The notes under the pieces were generated by a model, which ran no database searches, was not told the DNA's origin, and was given only the letters and a program-made list of their open reading frames with translations. The translations under genes were made by a program, and so were the position numbers. Shown one piece after another: positions 11,528-22,470 of a DNA stretch of 64,000 nucleotides; position 1 is the first letter of the stretch; every line of letters starts with the position of its first letter. Origin of the DNA: Xestospongia bergquistia (taxonomy: Eukaryota; Porifera; Demospongiae; Haplosclerida; Petrosiidae); the NCBI GenBank assembly GCA_963965975.1, contig OZ014412.1, positions 6,450,501 through 6,514,500 of the forward strand, read 5' to 3'.

Positions 11528-12895
11528 ATGCAGAATTTGAAACTGAGGCATTTTCTGATTGCTGCAGGCTCCATCATTATCCTAACATGGGTAGCAATTG
11601 ACAAAGGTGGCTCTAGTGCTAATACTTTACGAATGATTATGCCCATAGTGAAGAGACCAGAGAGAAACTGGTTGACGGAGAGACCTAGTATTGTTGTCAT
11701 TCCCAAAGATAAAACAGCTCAAATCACATACCTAAAACCCACTCTCCCTGTATCGTGTGATCTACTCTTTAGAGGAGATGAGACAGAGAGAGAAAAAGTA
11801 AGAGAAATGCTTGACAAATGGAATAATTCAATATCTGATAATGACTTCCTCAACACTTTAATATCCTGCTCAACCATTGTACCTACTTTTAATAATAACT
11901 TTTACACTTCCAAAGAGGAACAACAATTTCCTTTAGCATTTGTGATCCTCATCTATTATGAAAACCACTCCATACAACAGTACATACGACTACTCAGATT
12001 CTTATACAGACCTCACAATGTCTATTGTCTTCATGTTGATCAAAAAGCACCACAATATTGGATACAAGCCATCACACAATTTTCCTTGTGTTTTGATAAC
12101 ATTTTATTAGCACAAAAAGCAGTAGAAGTTGTTTATTCCTCTCCATCAATTCTCACAGCTCATTTAGCTTGTCTTGAAGAGTTGACTAATAGTGACATGA
12201 ACTGGCAGTATAGTATTAATTTACATGGGACAGAACTACCATTGGTGACTAACAGAGAAATGGTACAGACTCTCAAAAGACTTCAAGGATTGAATGTAGT
12301 AACTCAAGGCAGAGATGTTAATAAATTTGGTAACAAAAGTTTAACATATCGACGCATAACCCACAAAACAGTATACATTCCAGGTGAGGGGATGATTATT
12401 AGTAATGAAGTCCTTGGACCAATACCATACAATTTGACTATCTATAAAAGTGCTGACTCACCAAATGGAGCTTTCTCAAAAGATTTTGTTCATTTTATGC
12501 TCACCTCACCTAAAGCAGTTGCTTTGCTTGAATATTTGCAGAATGTGCATAGTTCTCTTGAGTTCTTCTTTAGTACAGTTAACAATATTCCTGAAGCACC
12601 TGGAGGACATAGTGTCTTCCTCAGAACACATCCACATCCAAAACTACCAGCTATAACTTCCCGTATTTGGAGACAAAATGACACCGATGGTTCTCACTGC
12701 AATGATCACTTCTATCGTCATAAAATTTGTATTATAAGTTCAAGTGATTTGCCAAGTTTGAAGGACAAATCTGAACAGGGATCTCAGTTTTTTCATAATA
12801 AGTATCTGATAGATCATGATCATGTTGTCATGGATTGTATGGAACAAATATTAGTACAGAGAAATGAAATTGAACGGAAGACTGATTTATTGTAA
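11528..12895 (+). CDS. Core-2/I-branching beta-1,6-N-acetylglucosaminyltransferase family protein (GT14)
   Basis: Single coding exon of 455 aa, close to the usual 400-450 residues of animal GCNT enzymes. It has a short cytosolic tail, one signal-anchor segment (about residues 8-24, type II Golgi topology), a stem, then the GT14 domain: FPLAFVILIYYENHSIQQYIRLLRFLYRPHNVYCLHVD (about 134-171), the AEV-like segment QKAVEVVYSSPSILTAHLACLEEL, and INLHGTELPLVTNREMV. Glu345 in SSLEFFF aligns with the catalytic base of mammalian GCNT1 (xxDExLWAT), but the surrounding residues are diverged (FFFST instead of LWAT), followed by the conserved IPEAPGG. The expected role is transfer of GlcNAc from UDP-GlcNAc in beta-1,6 linkage onto O-glycans. 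Because of the divergence, acceptor specificity cannot be assigned. An acceptor-like site just before the ATG indicates a spliced 5' UTR. Confidence 0.88.
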   Translation: MQNLKLRHFLIAAGSIIILTWVAIDKGGSSANTLRMIMPIVKRPERNWLTERPSIVVIPKDKTAQITYLKPTLPVSCDLLFRGDETEREKVREMLDKWNNSISDNDFLNTLISCSTIVPTFNNNFYTSKEEQQFPLAFVILIYYENHSIQQYIRLLRFLYRPHNVYCLHVDQKAPQYWIQAITQFSLCFDNILLAQKAVEVVYSSPSILTAHLACLEELTNSDMNWQYSINLHGTELPLVTNREMVQTLKRLQGLNVVTQGRDVNKFGNKSLTYRRITHKTVYIPGEGMIISNEVLGPIPYNLTIYKSADSPNGAFSKDFVHFMLTSPKAVALLEYLQNVHSSLEFFFSTVNNIPEAPGGHSVFLRTHPHPKLPAITSRIWRQNDTDGSHCNDHFYRHKICIISSSDLPSLKDKSEQGSQFFHNKYLIDHDHVVMDCMEQILVQRNEIERKTDLL

Positions 12896-12989
12896 TATCA
12901 TCATCATCATCATAATACTATGTCATAATAATAATGTTTAGAAATATAATTATGTATTACTGTACTGTGATTTAACTTTCACTATACAA

Positions 12990-13017
12990 ACACACACACA
13001 CACACATATATACATAT

Positions 13018-13067
<50 letters not shown>

Positions 13068-13075
13068 ATATGTAT
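12990..13075. repeat. CA / TA / TATG microsatellite
   Basis: Compound tract of cacacaca, tatacata, a pure (ta) run and tatgtata, which is self-complementary. It lies in the 3' flank between the convergent GCNT-like and PPIP5K genes. The rest of 12896-13628 is AT-rich without other features. Confidence 0.85.
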
Positions 13076-13628
13076 ATTACATTGACTTTCAAATTGCATC
13101 AATTAAGTTTGCTACTTGCAACCTGTATAATGATATATTGATTATATAAACTAATCAGTTTTTACAGTGATATATAGCTGGCATATTTACACTCATACTA
13201 AGTGGTAACTCATTGATAGATCATTCATTAGGCTGGGTAATATGGACAATATCTGCATGCTTCATTATTTAGTTGCATCTCATATAAATAAAGAAATTTG
13301 CTGGTTACATTGTCCTTGTTGACATTTGGGCAATAGAATGCTTAGTGTGTTTCTAGTAACAGATTTGATTTTGATTTTGATTATGTTGTCATGGATTGTG
13401 TGGAGCACTTACAGTATAATTAGTTGACACATCACAAAGTTCATTTTAAACTCTTATTCAGATTCAGAAATGAACAACCAAAATAACTATAATTTTAGAC
13501 TTGTAAAATTTAAATTGAAAAATAAGTTATGTAAATAAGATCATATAATAATAATGAATATTGATAATCATGCAATTTATTAATATAATACAAAAATATA
13601 AAAATATCTAAACATCATAAATATTTAT

Positions 13629-16600
13629 CTACATCTTTGAGTCCAGCGATATTTTTTGATCTTCAACATTTAGTTTGGTTAAAAATATATCCATATTTTC
13701 TAATGGTGCTGAACAAACAGGAACAAATGGCTCTATCATAGACATTAAACTTGAAAATCCTGTGTTAATTTAAAAATAACCTGTGTACATTTGATTATTA
13801 TAGTTAGTACCATTATCATAGTGACTCTCTAAACTCAAGTTGTCATCAACAGTTAAGTCTTTGGTTAATAGTTTTCCTTCTTTTAAACCATGTGAAACAC
13901 ATGGTAAGTATTCTCCTTTTAATAGTATTTCTCTCATTGACTTAACTCCTTGGCTGACATATGTTTCAACAAATAAACCATTTTGTGAAGGTTGAGAAAT
14001 GTCTTCAAGTACTATAAAAAGAACTTGTGCTAAGTGATTAAGTTCATGGTGGTCTTGTAACATGTTGACTGATGATGTCCATCTGACATCCTTAAAACAA
14101 ATAAAAAAAATTCAATGCAGCTAGTGTGTAATTTACAGCAACAGTCAATAGTTACAGTCACTTACTGATATCAGACTGCCATATTTTAAAGCATTTATCA
14201 AAGAATCAACATGCAATTTATCAGTGAAATAGAACCTTGTTCTAACACTGCTTTTAGAACTGGTGTCGATTTCTCTACAAGATTTCTATAAAATAATCCA
14301 ACACTAAATAATTACTAACTCTGGATCTAACTGTTGAAGAAAATTGGTATCATTATTTGAAGATATGTGTCTTAAATCTGCTCTAATTTTCTGTAATAAT
14401 AATTTGCATACTTTTTGACTAATGCTTAATTTCTCGTCAACAGTAATTCCATATTCCTATTAAAAAAACGGAAAAAGAATATATTTGTTAATTTAGTTAA
14501 TTTACCTGTGATATGACAATGTCAGCTAAATGTATTACATTTTTATATAGAGAAAGACCATACTGAAAAGTCAGTGCACTAACAAATATAATTATATAAA
14601 CATATAGTTTACAATAAATTATAATAATACCTGTTATGTTGTAAGTCATATTTGATACCATCGCAAATATCATGAATTTTATTTATATTAAATTTCCCAC
14701 TTGCAAGACAAAAGTCTTCATATAATTTTGACCACCTTTTGATCATCTGATCCAGTGTTTCACCTTGATACAATACAACTAATAGAATAATAGGATAGCT
14801 TTATAGGGGTTGATATTATTGGACTAACGATTAGGATGGTATAAAGAAATATTGCGTAGTTCTTGTAAGAATTGACTAATACAATGAGACACTGTCTCAC
14901 ATGCTTTATGTGGGTTTTTAATAGCTTGAGTAGCATCCAATAAAGACTGTGACAGAGTTGGAGCTAACTAGATTATTTAGATCATATTATAGTTATATTG
15001 ACTTAATGGAATTTACTTTGTTCACAGATTCTTGGTTGAAATCTTCATTGGCTTGCATATATTGATGAAGGGTCTGCTTCACCCTAAAACCATAATACAG
15101 TTAACAATGTTTCCATTATGAGTCACAAGTACTTGGATAGTTCTTCTTCTGCAGTATCTGTTAATGTATCCAACATGTTTATAGCAGTTTGATCACTTGT
15201 GATGAAGTTAATTAAAATGGCGGCTAAATTTCCTTCTACATTGAGAAGTCCATTAGTAAAGGCAGCTGCAGTCATTTGTACACAACACTCATTAGATGCA
15301 TATATCTAATAAAACAAAATTTAATTCTAAACAGATTATCAATTAATATTACCTTAACATCATGATGATAGAGATTGTGAAGTCTCACCAATCCAGACCC
15401 AAGGAGATTGGAATATACTCTAGGGTACATACAACGAAATTCTTTCCCTAGTTCTTGAGCATGATTTAGTCCAACTGACGTAGCTTCACTACCCCATTTT
15501 AGAATTAGTAATAAAGCTGGAGCTGAAAAAGAAATTCAATCAATCAAAGTACAATAATGAGTTACTTGAGAGGTGGCTTCCGTTTCTTTGTAATAATTTG
15601 AATTGTATACTGCAAGTAGCATTACTATAGCAACAGGGAAATATACTTTATTTATTAAACTAAAACATACTTTTCCAAAATTGTTTTCAACTTATGAAGC
15701 TTGTCTGTTTTCTCTTCCAAGCTACTAGTTTCTTCATTATCCAGTAACATCTGAACAATGTCAATCACTTTCTAAGTAGTAAAAGTTACTCTCAATTTGA
15801 ATTTTAATCCACTAATCAATTGAAAATTTACCTTCAAATCTTTTGCCTTTGTAATTTTCAGATGTCCATTCACGTATCCTCCAAGTTCCTTGAACAAGGT
15901 AAAGAAATCATTGTGTGTAACTATCATTTCCATTTCTTGTTTAGGTGTGTGATCAGTGGGACATACTATACCAATGATAGAGCGTAGCTTAAACCTATAC
16001 ATTATACATGCAAGATGTACTGAATAAAAGGGACAAGAAATTCACTGACTGTGTGTTGGATGAAGTGAATGGAATTGGTAATGGTATTTTTGGAGGAGTT
16101 AAATAGTCCATTGATTGTGACCCAATAGAAGATACATATTGAGGTGCTAACTTCCTTAAGATGTTTTCCCTACAGAAGGACAACACATGACTCCCTTAAG
16201 ATCAACATAAATGTATTACTTACAATAAAATCTGTGAACAATCATCAAAACATTTCTCAGATTTCATAAAACTACACCCATTGACATCGCAAACATAACT
16301 TGTACCATTTGATCGTAATATATCAAGTCCGCCAAGTGTTTGCTGTAAGCACAACATATAGAGGATATAACACCTTGTACCTTGTAGGAAGCTTGAAGTG
16401 TTATGTGCAATAAACTAATTGTAATTTTAATGACAATTATCAAGTTTTCATGTACTGTCATTAGAAAGTCTACAAACAGTACACAAACTTTTTATTCAAT
16501 GTTCTTAACATTAATGATTCTGTTGCATATTATGCCAAAACAAGGTTACCATTTCCTTAAACTTAAAGTCTTTTTTGTTTCTAAAGTATTTAAATGTCTA

Positions 16601-18787
16601 ATTGAATTAATGGATGTAATACTTAATTCTAATTCTATTAATTAGATAACCTGATATCAATTGTAATTCTAATCATTGATATAATACAAGACTGGCTCAT
16701 GGGATATTATTTGTGAGTGCTACCTTAAAAATTGACCACACTTTATAAGCAATTATTTTTTCCTGTGGAGTTAACAGGATAGGATAGCGTTTCTCCTTTC
16801 CACGGTTGTCACGATCGACACCACCACATGCCTGTGAAAAGTATTTGATTAAAGGAACAAAAAAGTACTTCTATTTACTGGAGATCTTCGGACTTCAGAA
16901 TGGACATAATCTGGCCCTGCAAAATATACCTGTGTTGAAAGATAACCACTAATTTTGCATTAGAAACTTGTTGTGATGATTATAAGCCTCATTTCAGTAT
17001 CTGACATCATATATTTACTTTAATATATAACCTGTTTGGCCTATCCCAAATTTCTTAGAAGGGTAGCCTGTAGAGGCCATGACTAGCCACATTACTTACA
17101 TAATTACCTAAAATAGTTGTCTATGGTCTGCAAATAACCATTACATGGACAACTAAGAATGTATTATGAAATGTAGTTTGAAAGAAAAAACAATATTGCT
17201 AGTACTATGATGTTATACTTACTTTCACTTCAAGAGTAGCAGTTGAAATAAATTCTTGATAGATATATGATCCTTCTCTTCTGATAGTACTCTCACTGGA
17301 ATAGACACTGTAAGAATTAATAATCACAGTACATGGATTACATCTTAACAACCTTTCTAAACGAGAATCACGAGATAATCGCTGTGATCCTCCACCCTCT
17401 TTAGTTGGTAGGTAAAAGTAAACATTGTGATCTTCTGCAGATACTGGTTTCTCTACAAATGGTTTATGAAATATACGTCCTTTTATTTCAAGTGTGTCAT
17501 CATCAATCTCTACTACGTCAGTGCTGTGACTGTCACCATCGCTACGATCTACTACAACATAGGGTGGTACATCGATATCGTGTTTCTCCAACAGACTATA
17601 TACAATGCGTCTATGATCAAAGATATATATATTGTAGTACTAACATCATACATAATTCTACCTGTCCATTAGATAATATTGTTTCTCAAGATCATTAACA
17701 ACCAGTTTTGGCTGCTTGAGTTCAACATATCTTATGGCTTTGTCAAGGGGAAATCCCTACATTCATAACAATATTAAAAGTTGTTAAATAAAATTATTAC
17801 CTTGGAATAAAACGCAATGAATGCGTCACAGTATGGCCATTTCTCAACAGGAGTGTTCAAGATAGTGTCGCTAGTAAAGATAAAGATCCGTACATGTTCA
17901 TTGGCAGCCATACGAGAGAATATTTTTTCTGGTGACTTTGCAAAAATCTACAGTAATAAAAAACTCAATATAAAATCAAGTGGTATTTTAATTAACTATA
18001 ATTTAAATTAGCATACAATCAATTCTAAAATACAATTGAAGATTTATTAAAATTAATTAATGTAATAAAGCACTACATATTATATCACTAAAGTTTTATT
18101 TATAGTAGAAAATAGTACACTGCAAATAAACAAGAAACTGTGACTATTTCTTTAACATTTGATCCACACCTCAAGATTGTTAACAAGCAAGTTCAGACCT
18201 TTTAATTGAAAGGATATTGATTGCTGGAGTATATTAGTTAGTTTGAAAGCTGACAATTACAATGTTAATTATCAGTACTAAGCAACTATACAATAAGATG
18301 GGATATGTAATGACTGAATACAAGTATTATTATATATGTACAAAGTGTGATTTCCTTGTACTAATTATATTGGCCTAATATATTGATAGACTATAATATC
18401 ATTTCTACAAGCATTACTTGATTATTAAACAATGTGCTACCACTAGAATTTGTACAATACAATGGGATGGTGTAGACATCTCAAACATTCTTGTAGTAGA
18501 ATGGATAAATTCAAGAGAATATAGTCAGTGACTATTCAGTAATCTGAATGAAGAATGATCGAAAATGTGATCATTCTAATGGCTTTGTTTACTTATGAAA
18601 TAACATGACAGAGGGTTTATGCATTAATCCGTACTATTGATACAATCAATACCTTTTCCTTCATGGCACAAACACCAATTAAAACTCCTTCAAATTCTCC
18701 AGTCAACGCATCCACGTCTGTATCCAAATACAATTTAGGAGGCAAACGTATTGATGACGGATAATCCTTAGCTGACGACGTAGCCAT
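13629..18787 (-). CDS. PPIP5K: Inositol hexakisphosphate / diphosphoinositol-pentakisphosphate kinase (PPIP5K/VIP1), phosphatase-like domain degenerate
   Basis: Large multi-exon minus-strand gene; ATG at 18787 ([12 protein letters not shown]). The N-terminal ATP-grasp kinase is well kept: [88 protein letters not shown] and [15 protein letters not shown]. The C-terminal histidine-acid-phosphatase-like domain is recognisable (LRSIIGIV...[36 protein letters not shown]), but the RHGDRTP signature reads CPTDHTP. A 45-nt intron lies at 17308-17352. The last exon starts near 13752 and is spliced from [11 protein letters not shown] across 51 nt; it ends [14 protein letters not shown] at 13629. The long disordered tail of vertebrate PPIP5Ks is absent. 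The enzyme family makes 1-InsP7/InsP8 in the cytosol. Kinase function is likely; phosphatase function is doubtful. Confidence 0.88.
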
Positions 18788-18976
18788 TATCACGTACAGC
18801 TAGACCGCGACGGATAGCTAAACCAACTCAACGTAAAGTGACTCGCTGTGCTGATTTAATATACATTACTGCATAGGGGGTGGACCACTTTAAGCGGGCG
18901 TAGCTGACATTGCCGGGCGTGGCTTTAGTTTGGTAATGAATAATTTCATAATAACAATAACATAAAATTAATACTG

Positions 18977-21056
18977 TCAACAACTAGTGAATACAATTAT
19001 AGCTAAATCTTTGCTGACATCAACAGGATTCTGAAATTAAAAAAAAAATCACAAAAGTTGATAAATGTACTTGGACTGTACCTTAAATCCTAACGCATTA
19101 GCCATGCTAGTGACTTTCTTCACATATTCTTCTTTGTGTTCATTCTTTAAATCCAACATAAACCTATTGTATGTAAATCAGTCTTGTCAAAAAGACAATA
19201 TTGTTACAAATTTTTTATTTGTTAGTGGTTTTCGTAAAATGGCCAAAGTAAAAAACAGAAGGGTAGCCGCTAATAGTAGCAGCTGTATTATATAGTTAAG
19301 TATTTGTTAGAATACAAGTGATATACATGTAGATTATATAGTAAATAGTATTGCTTTGTACCTTGCGGTTTCACACACAAGAGTACAATTGTCTGCAAAT
19401 GTAGCACCTACTCCTCCAGGTAAATGGTGGACCATACTGTGTAATAGTACAAAGGGAGTACTTATATAAAGTTAATAGCTCACTTGTTTGAGAAAAATGC
19501 ATAGTGGAAGAATTTTTGAAATTTGACTTTCTTGCTGATATTGGAAGCTGAATTAAGAGGGAGGAATGTTACTTTACATGATCCTACCACAAATTAAAAC
19601 AATACATTATTGAGAACTACAAAGGATAGTACCATTTAGTAGAGAACCAGTGAGAACCTCCTCTTCTTGCTCCTCACCGATCTCTACTATGGTACCATTA
19701 CTACTAGCAGGAATGTTTTTTCCAGTGAGGAGTGTCTCTAGCAATGAGTGGATATTATGTTCACAGATCTCTTGACAGCTCTGTACGAAGAATAGATGAA
19801 GTCTGTGAACATAATGTGTTACATGTACATAATGTACACATAAATGAAGTCTGTGAACATTATGTACATGTAACACATTATGTACACTTATTGTGTTACA
19901 TGTACATGTACATAATGTACATATATTGTGTTACATGTACATAATGTACACATAAATGAAGTCTGTGAACATTATGTACATGTAACACATTATGTACACT
20001 TATTGTGTTACATGTACATGTACATAATGTACATATATTGTGTTACATGTACATGTACATCAGGGGCTTAGACATCATAAAAAATTTGGGGGGGCTTAAA
20101 TGTAACCTGATATTTTTTACTACCATGCCGAAAAAATTACAATGAATTAAATATGTTACATGTGAATAACTTGAATCATTAACAGTATAACAATCAGTAA
20201 ACATTTTTAAAATTGTCCAAAATTCTTCATCCTTTCATCATTTCTCTTCACAAACTCCTTGGCTATTGAAAGTAAACTGTGATTATTGGTGTAGTCCTTG
20301 TGTATATGCAAAAGTAAACAATTGTTTAAGCGGCTTTGAGTCATTGAAGAACGCAAGTAAGTATACAGTCATTTAAGAGTGGAAAATGACCTCTCAGATG
20401 AAGAGATAAATACTGTTAAGAATTTACACTGTCAGGTGTAAAACTCTTAAATTTTTTTGACACTATTCATTTTTTGATAATGGTTTTTTGAAATTGCTGA
20501 ATTATTAAAATTAGGGGGCTATGCCCCCCTTGCCCTCCCTTTGTCTAAGCCAGTGTACATAATATACACAAATGGCTAATTCATTTATGACTTGTTCTAA
20601 TTCATTACAATGTATTCAGATGGTCATCCTGGAATCCTCTATACAAAGACAATTATTTATATAATGGCTCATTTAGGGTTAGATCCTAGTTGGTGTTGTT
20701 TAAGGTCACTGATAGCCAAATACTTATGCCACTTGACCACCTCTGATTCCAAGACATAAGGATCTTTCTTAATACTATGAATGTCTCTGACCTTTACATA
20801 TTTGCCATTGACTTTCTTTAACATGTCTTCATTATGGCAGTAACTACCAAATACAATGTAAGGACTGTTGACTATATCTCCCCAGTACCCACGTCTTGCT
20901 ACACTAGTATCACCACCACCTGACTGAATGATAGCTCCATTAGCTAATGTACGATTACTATTCTCGTAGGGAGCATCATCTCGTAATTGAAATGAAACTC
21001 CAATCTCTCTCCAGTGAACATACTCCCTAGAGTTAATTGTAGGAACCTTATGAAAT

Positions 21057-21102
<46 letters not shown>

Positions 21103-22147
21103 AAAAGATAATGAGGGAATTAGAGATTACAATCAAAGACATATCTAATACCATCTCTTGTAATTTCATATGATAGTCCCAGTCAAAGACACCACTCCGA
21201 GCATCATAACGTTGTGTCAGATAATGTCGTAGTCGACCCTCCCTAGAAAGAGAAATTCAGACAATACACATGACATACATTTTGACATTAATAAAATAAC
21301 TTACCAATGTTGTCGAATATCAAACGTTTTCTCGTCAGGATTTCTCCAAAATTTAAATATACCTTCTAACATATCCCGTTCTTTAAACTACACATGTATA
21401 ATTATAACACATACCAATTATTAATATAATTGACTTACCTTTAATAAAGTAATATCAAGTAGAGGTAAATGATGTATTAAATAATCTTGATCTGTTACAA
21501 TTCTGTAGTACAATATAATATGATCATAAATGATTGTATACTACACTACTTTATGAGTTCTGTTGATTTTTCTCTCACATAATGTGCAGTGTGAGCTCGT
21601 ATCAATGAATTACCAAATAGCTCTAGAAAGAGTTCTGTTTTTTCTGTGTATGCATTTGTGTGTGTGAATGAGAGAAAAAAAGAGAGTTTAACAATGAAGT
21701 ATGTCACAAAGTAAGGATGATACCTCGTGTGCCGATCTTATCTTGAGGTTCATAAAAAAGAGCTAAAAACAAAATATGCCTAGCTATCACTTCTAAATTA
21801 CTCTCAATAATGTAGAACTAAATATATGAGATGGTAATATTAATAATTACAAGACTCATAATGAACATTAATAATTAATTAATAACATACATGAAGGGGT
21901 TGACCATGTTTATGATAATTGCCACCTGCTAGTGTTTGCATTACATGACGAAGATCACCTGCCCCTACTAATAAAATATTAATGAAATCTATAGGAGACA
22001 TATTAAGTCACAAGATAATCACATGATGCATAGACCTTGTTTAGTGAGCTCATTAGAAGCTGATGAAGGAGAGAGGGAGAGTAGATCAAGTGCTTGACTA
22101 AAACCCCACCAGTTTATTGAGCCAAATCCTTCAGTACCAGTAGCCAT
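18977..22147 (-). CDS. DNAAF3: Dynein axonemal assembly factor 3
   Basis: Minus-strand gene with ATG at 22147. The N-terminus GFGSINWWGFSQALDLL matches the DNAAF3 start (human GFGSVSWWGLSPALDL). Further matches are LLVGAGDLRHVMQTL (about 21900), YVHWREIGVSFQLRDD, NRTLANGAII, ARRGYWGDIVNSPYIVFG (20669-21050), VTFLPLNSAS...FQKFFHYAFF (about 19500-19570) and MANALGFK. The final small exon ends TSC-stop at 18977. DNAAF3 is a cytoplasmic methyltransferase-like factor needed to preassemble axonemal dynein arms, so the organism has motile cilia. The ATG of the next minus-strand gene, PPIP5K, lies only 190 bp beyond this stop. Introns contain a palindromic tandem repeat (19795-20060) with an adjoining hAT remnant, and a long CT tract used as polypyrimidine tract (21059-21100). 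Confidence 0.9.
19795..20060. repeat. Palindrome-rich tandem repeat in a DNAAF3 intron
   Basis: Two and a half copies of a unit of about 110 bp built from aatgaagtctgtgaacat and self-complementary tgttacatgtaca / tgtacatgtaaca blocks. Most of it can fold on itself. The unit's tgaagtctgtgaacat resembles the border of the neighbouring exon (19630-19780), suggesting it grew from that border. Confidence 0.75.
20061..20555 (-). mobile_element. hAT transposon remnant (C-terminal dimerisation region) in a DNAAF3 intron
   Basis: Starts caggggcttagaca and ends tgtctaagccagtg, imperfect terminal inverted repeats of hAT type, with G-run/C-run subtermini (gggggggctta; ctatgcccccctt). On the minus strand, about 20210-20400 reads SSERSFSTL, stop, YTYLRSSMTQSRLNN, LLLHIHKDYTN, IAKEFVKRNDERM, the conserved C-terminal hAT dimerisation domain. 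There is an in-frame stop and no catalytic domain, so it is a dead internally deleted copy. Short direct repeats (tgtacat) flank it, but they lie in repetitive sequence and are weak evidence for a target duplication. Confidence 0.75.
21059..21100. repeat. (GA)n microsatellite, CT on the coding strand
   Basis: About 20 dinucleotides. On the minus strand it is a CT tract directly upstream of a DNAAF3 3' splice site (tttatttcataag|gttcc), so it can serve as the polypyrimidine tract. Confidence 0.9.
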
Positions 22148-22470
22148 CGTCAAGGAGAAATGGTAGCAGGTGCTATACTTGTACACATAATCCGCCTCCT
22201 TTCAAATTTCGAGCTCACACTCTGTAACAGCATTTTGGAGGTGTGGCTAATTATATATGCACAAGTACAGCTCTGTCCCAATGATTATTATTATTTACAT
22301 ATTAATTTATATTGGCAAAAACTAAGAGGTGAAATTCATACATAACAGACAATTACAACTTAGATTGATTGCTATAGCAACATATCCATCACAAACAGTT
22401 ACACACCAATATTAATTGTATGATACAACTAAGACATCACAAGCTGTGTTCTAATAGTATATACTATGTT
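22148..22470. promoter_or_regulatory. DNAAF3 5' flank / ATP6V1H 3' flank
   Basis: Short interval between the DNAAF3 start and the ATP6V1H stop. Bases 22150-22220 contain the GC-richer segment taatccgcctcctttcaaat, the likely DNAAF3 proximal promoter. An inverted, slightly diverged copy of this segment occurs inside the TRIM pseudogene at 29534-29615. Confidence 0.5.

Noticed and set aside
13770-14063. Stop at 13770 as the end of PPIP5K
   Set aside because: Splicing from SHYDNG over a 51-nt intron to 13752 gives a phase-matched last exon ([15 protein letters not shown]...) ending at 13629. The earlier stop is intron read-through.
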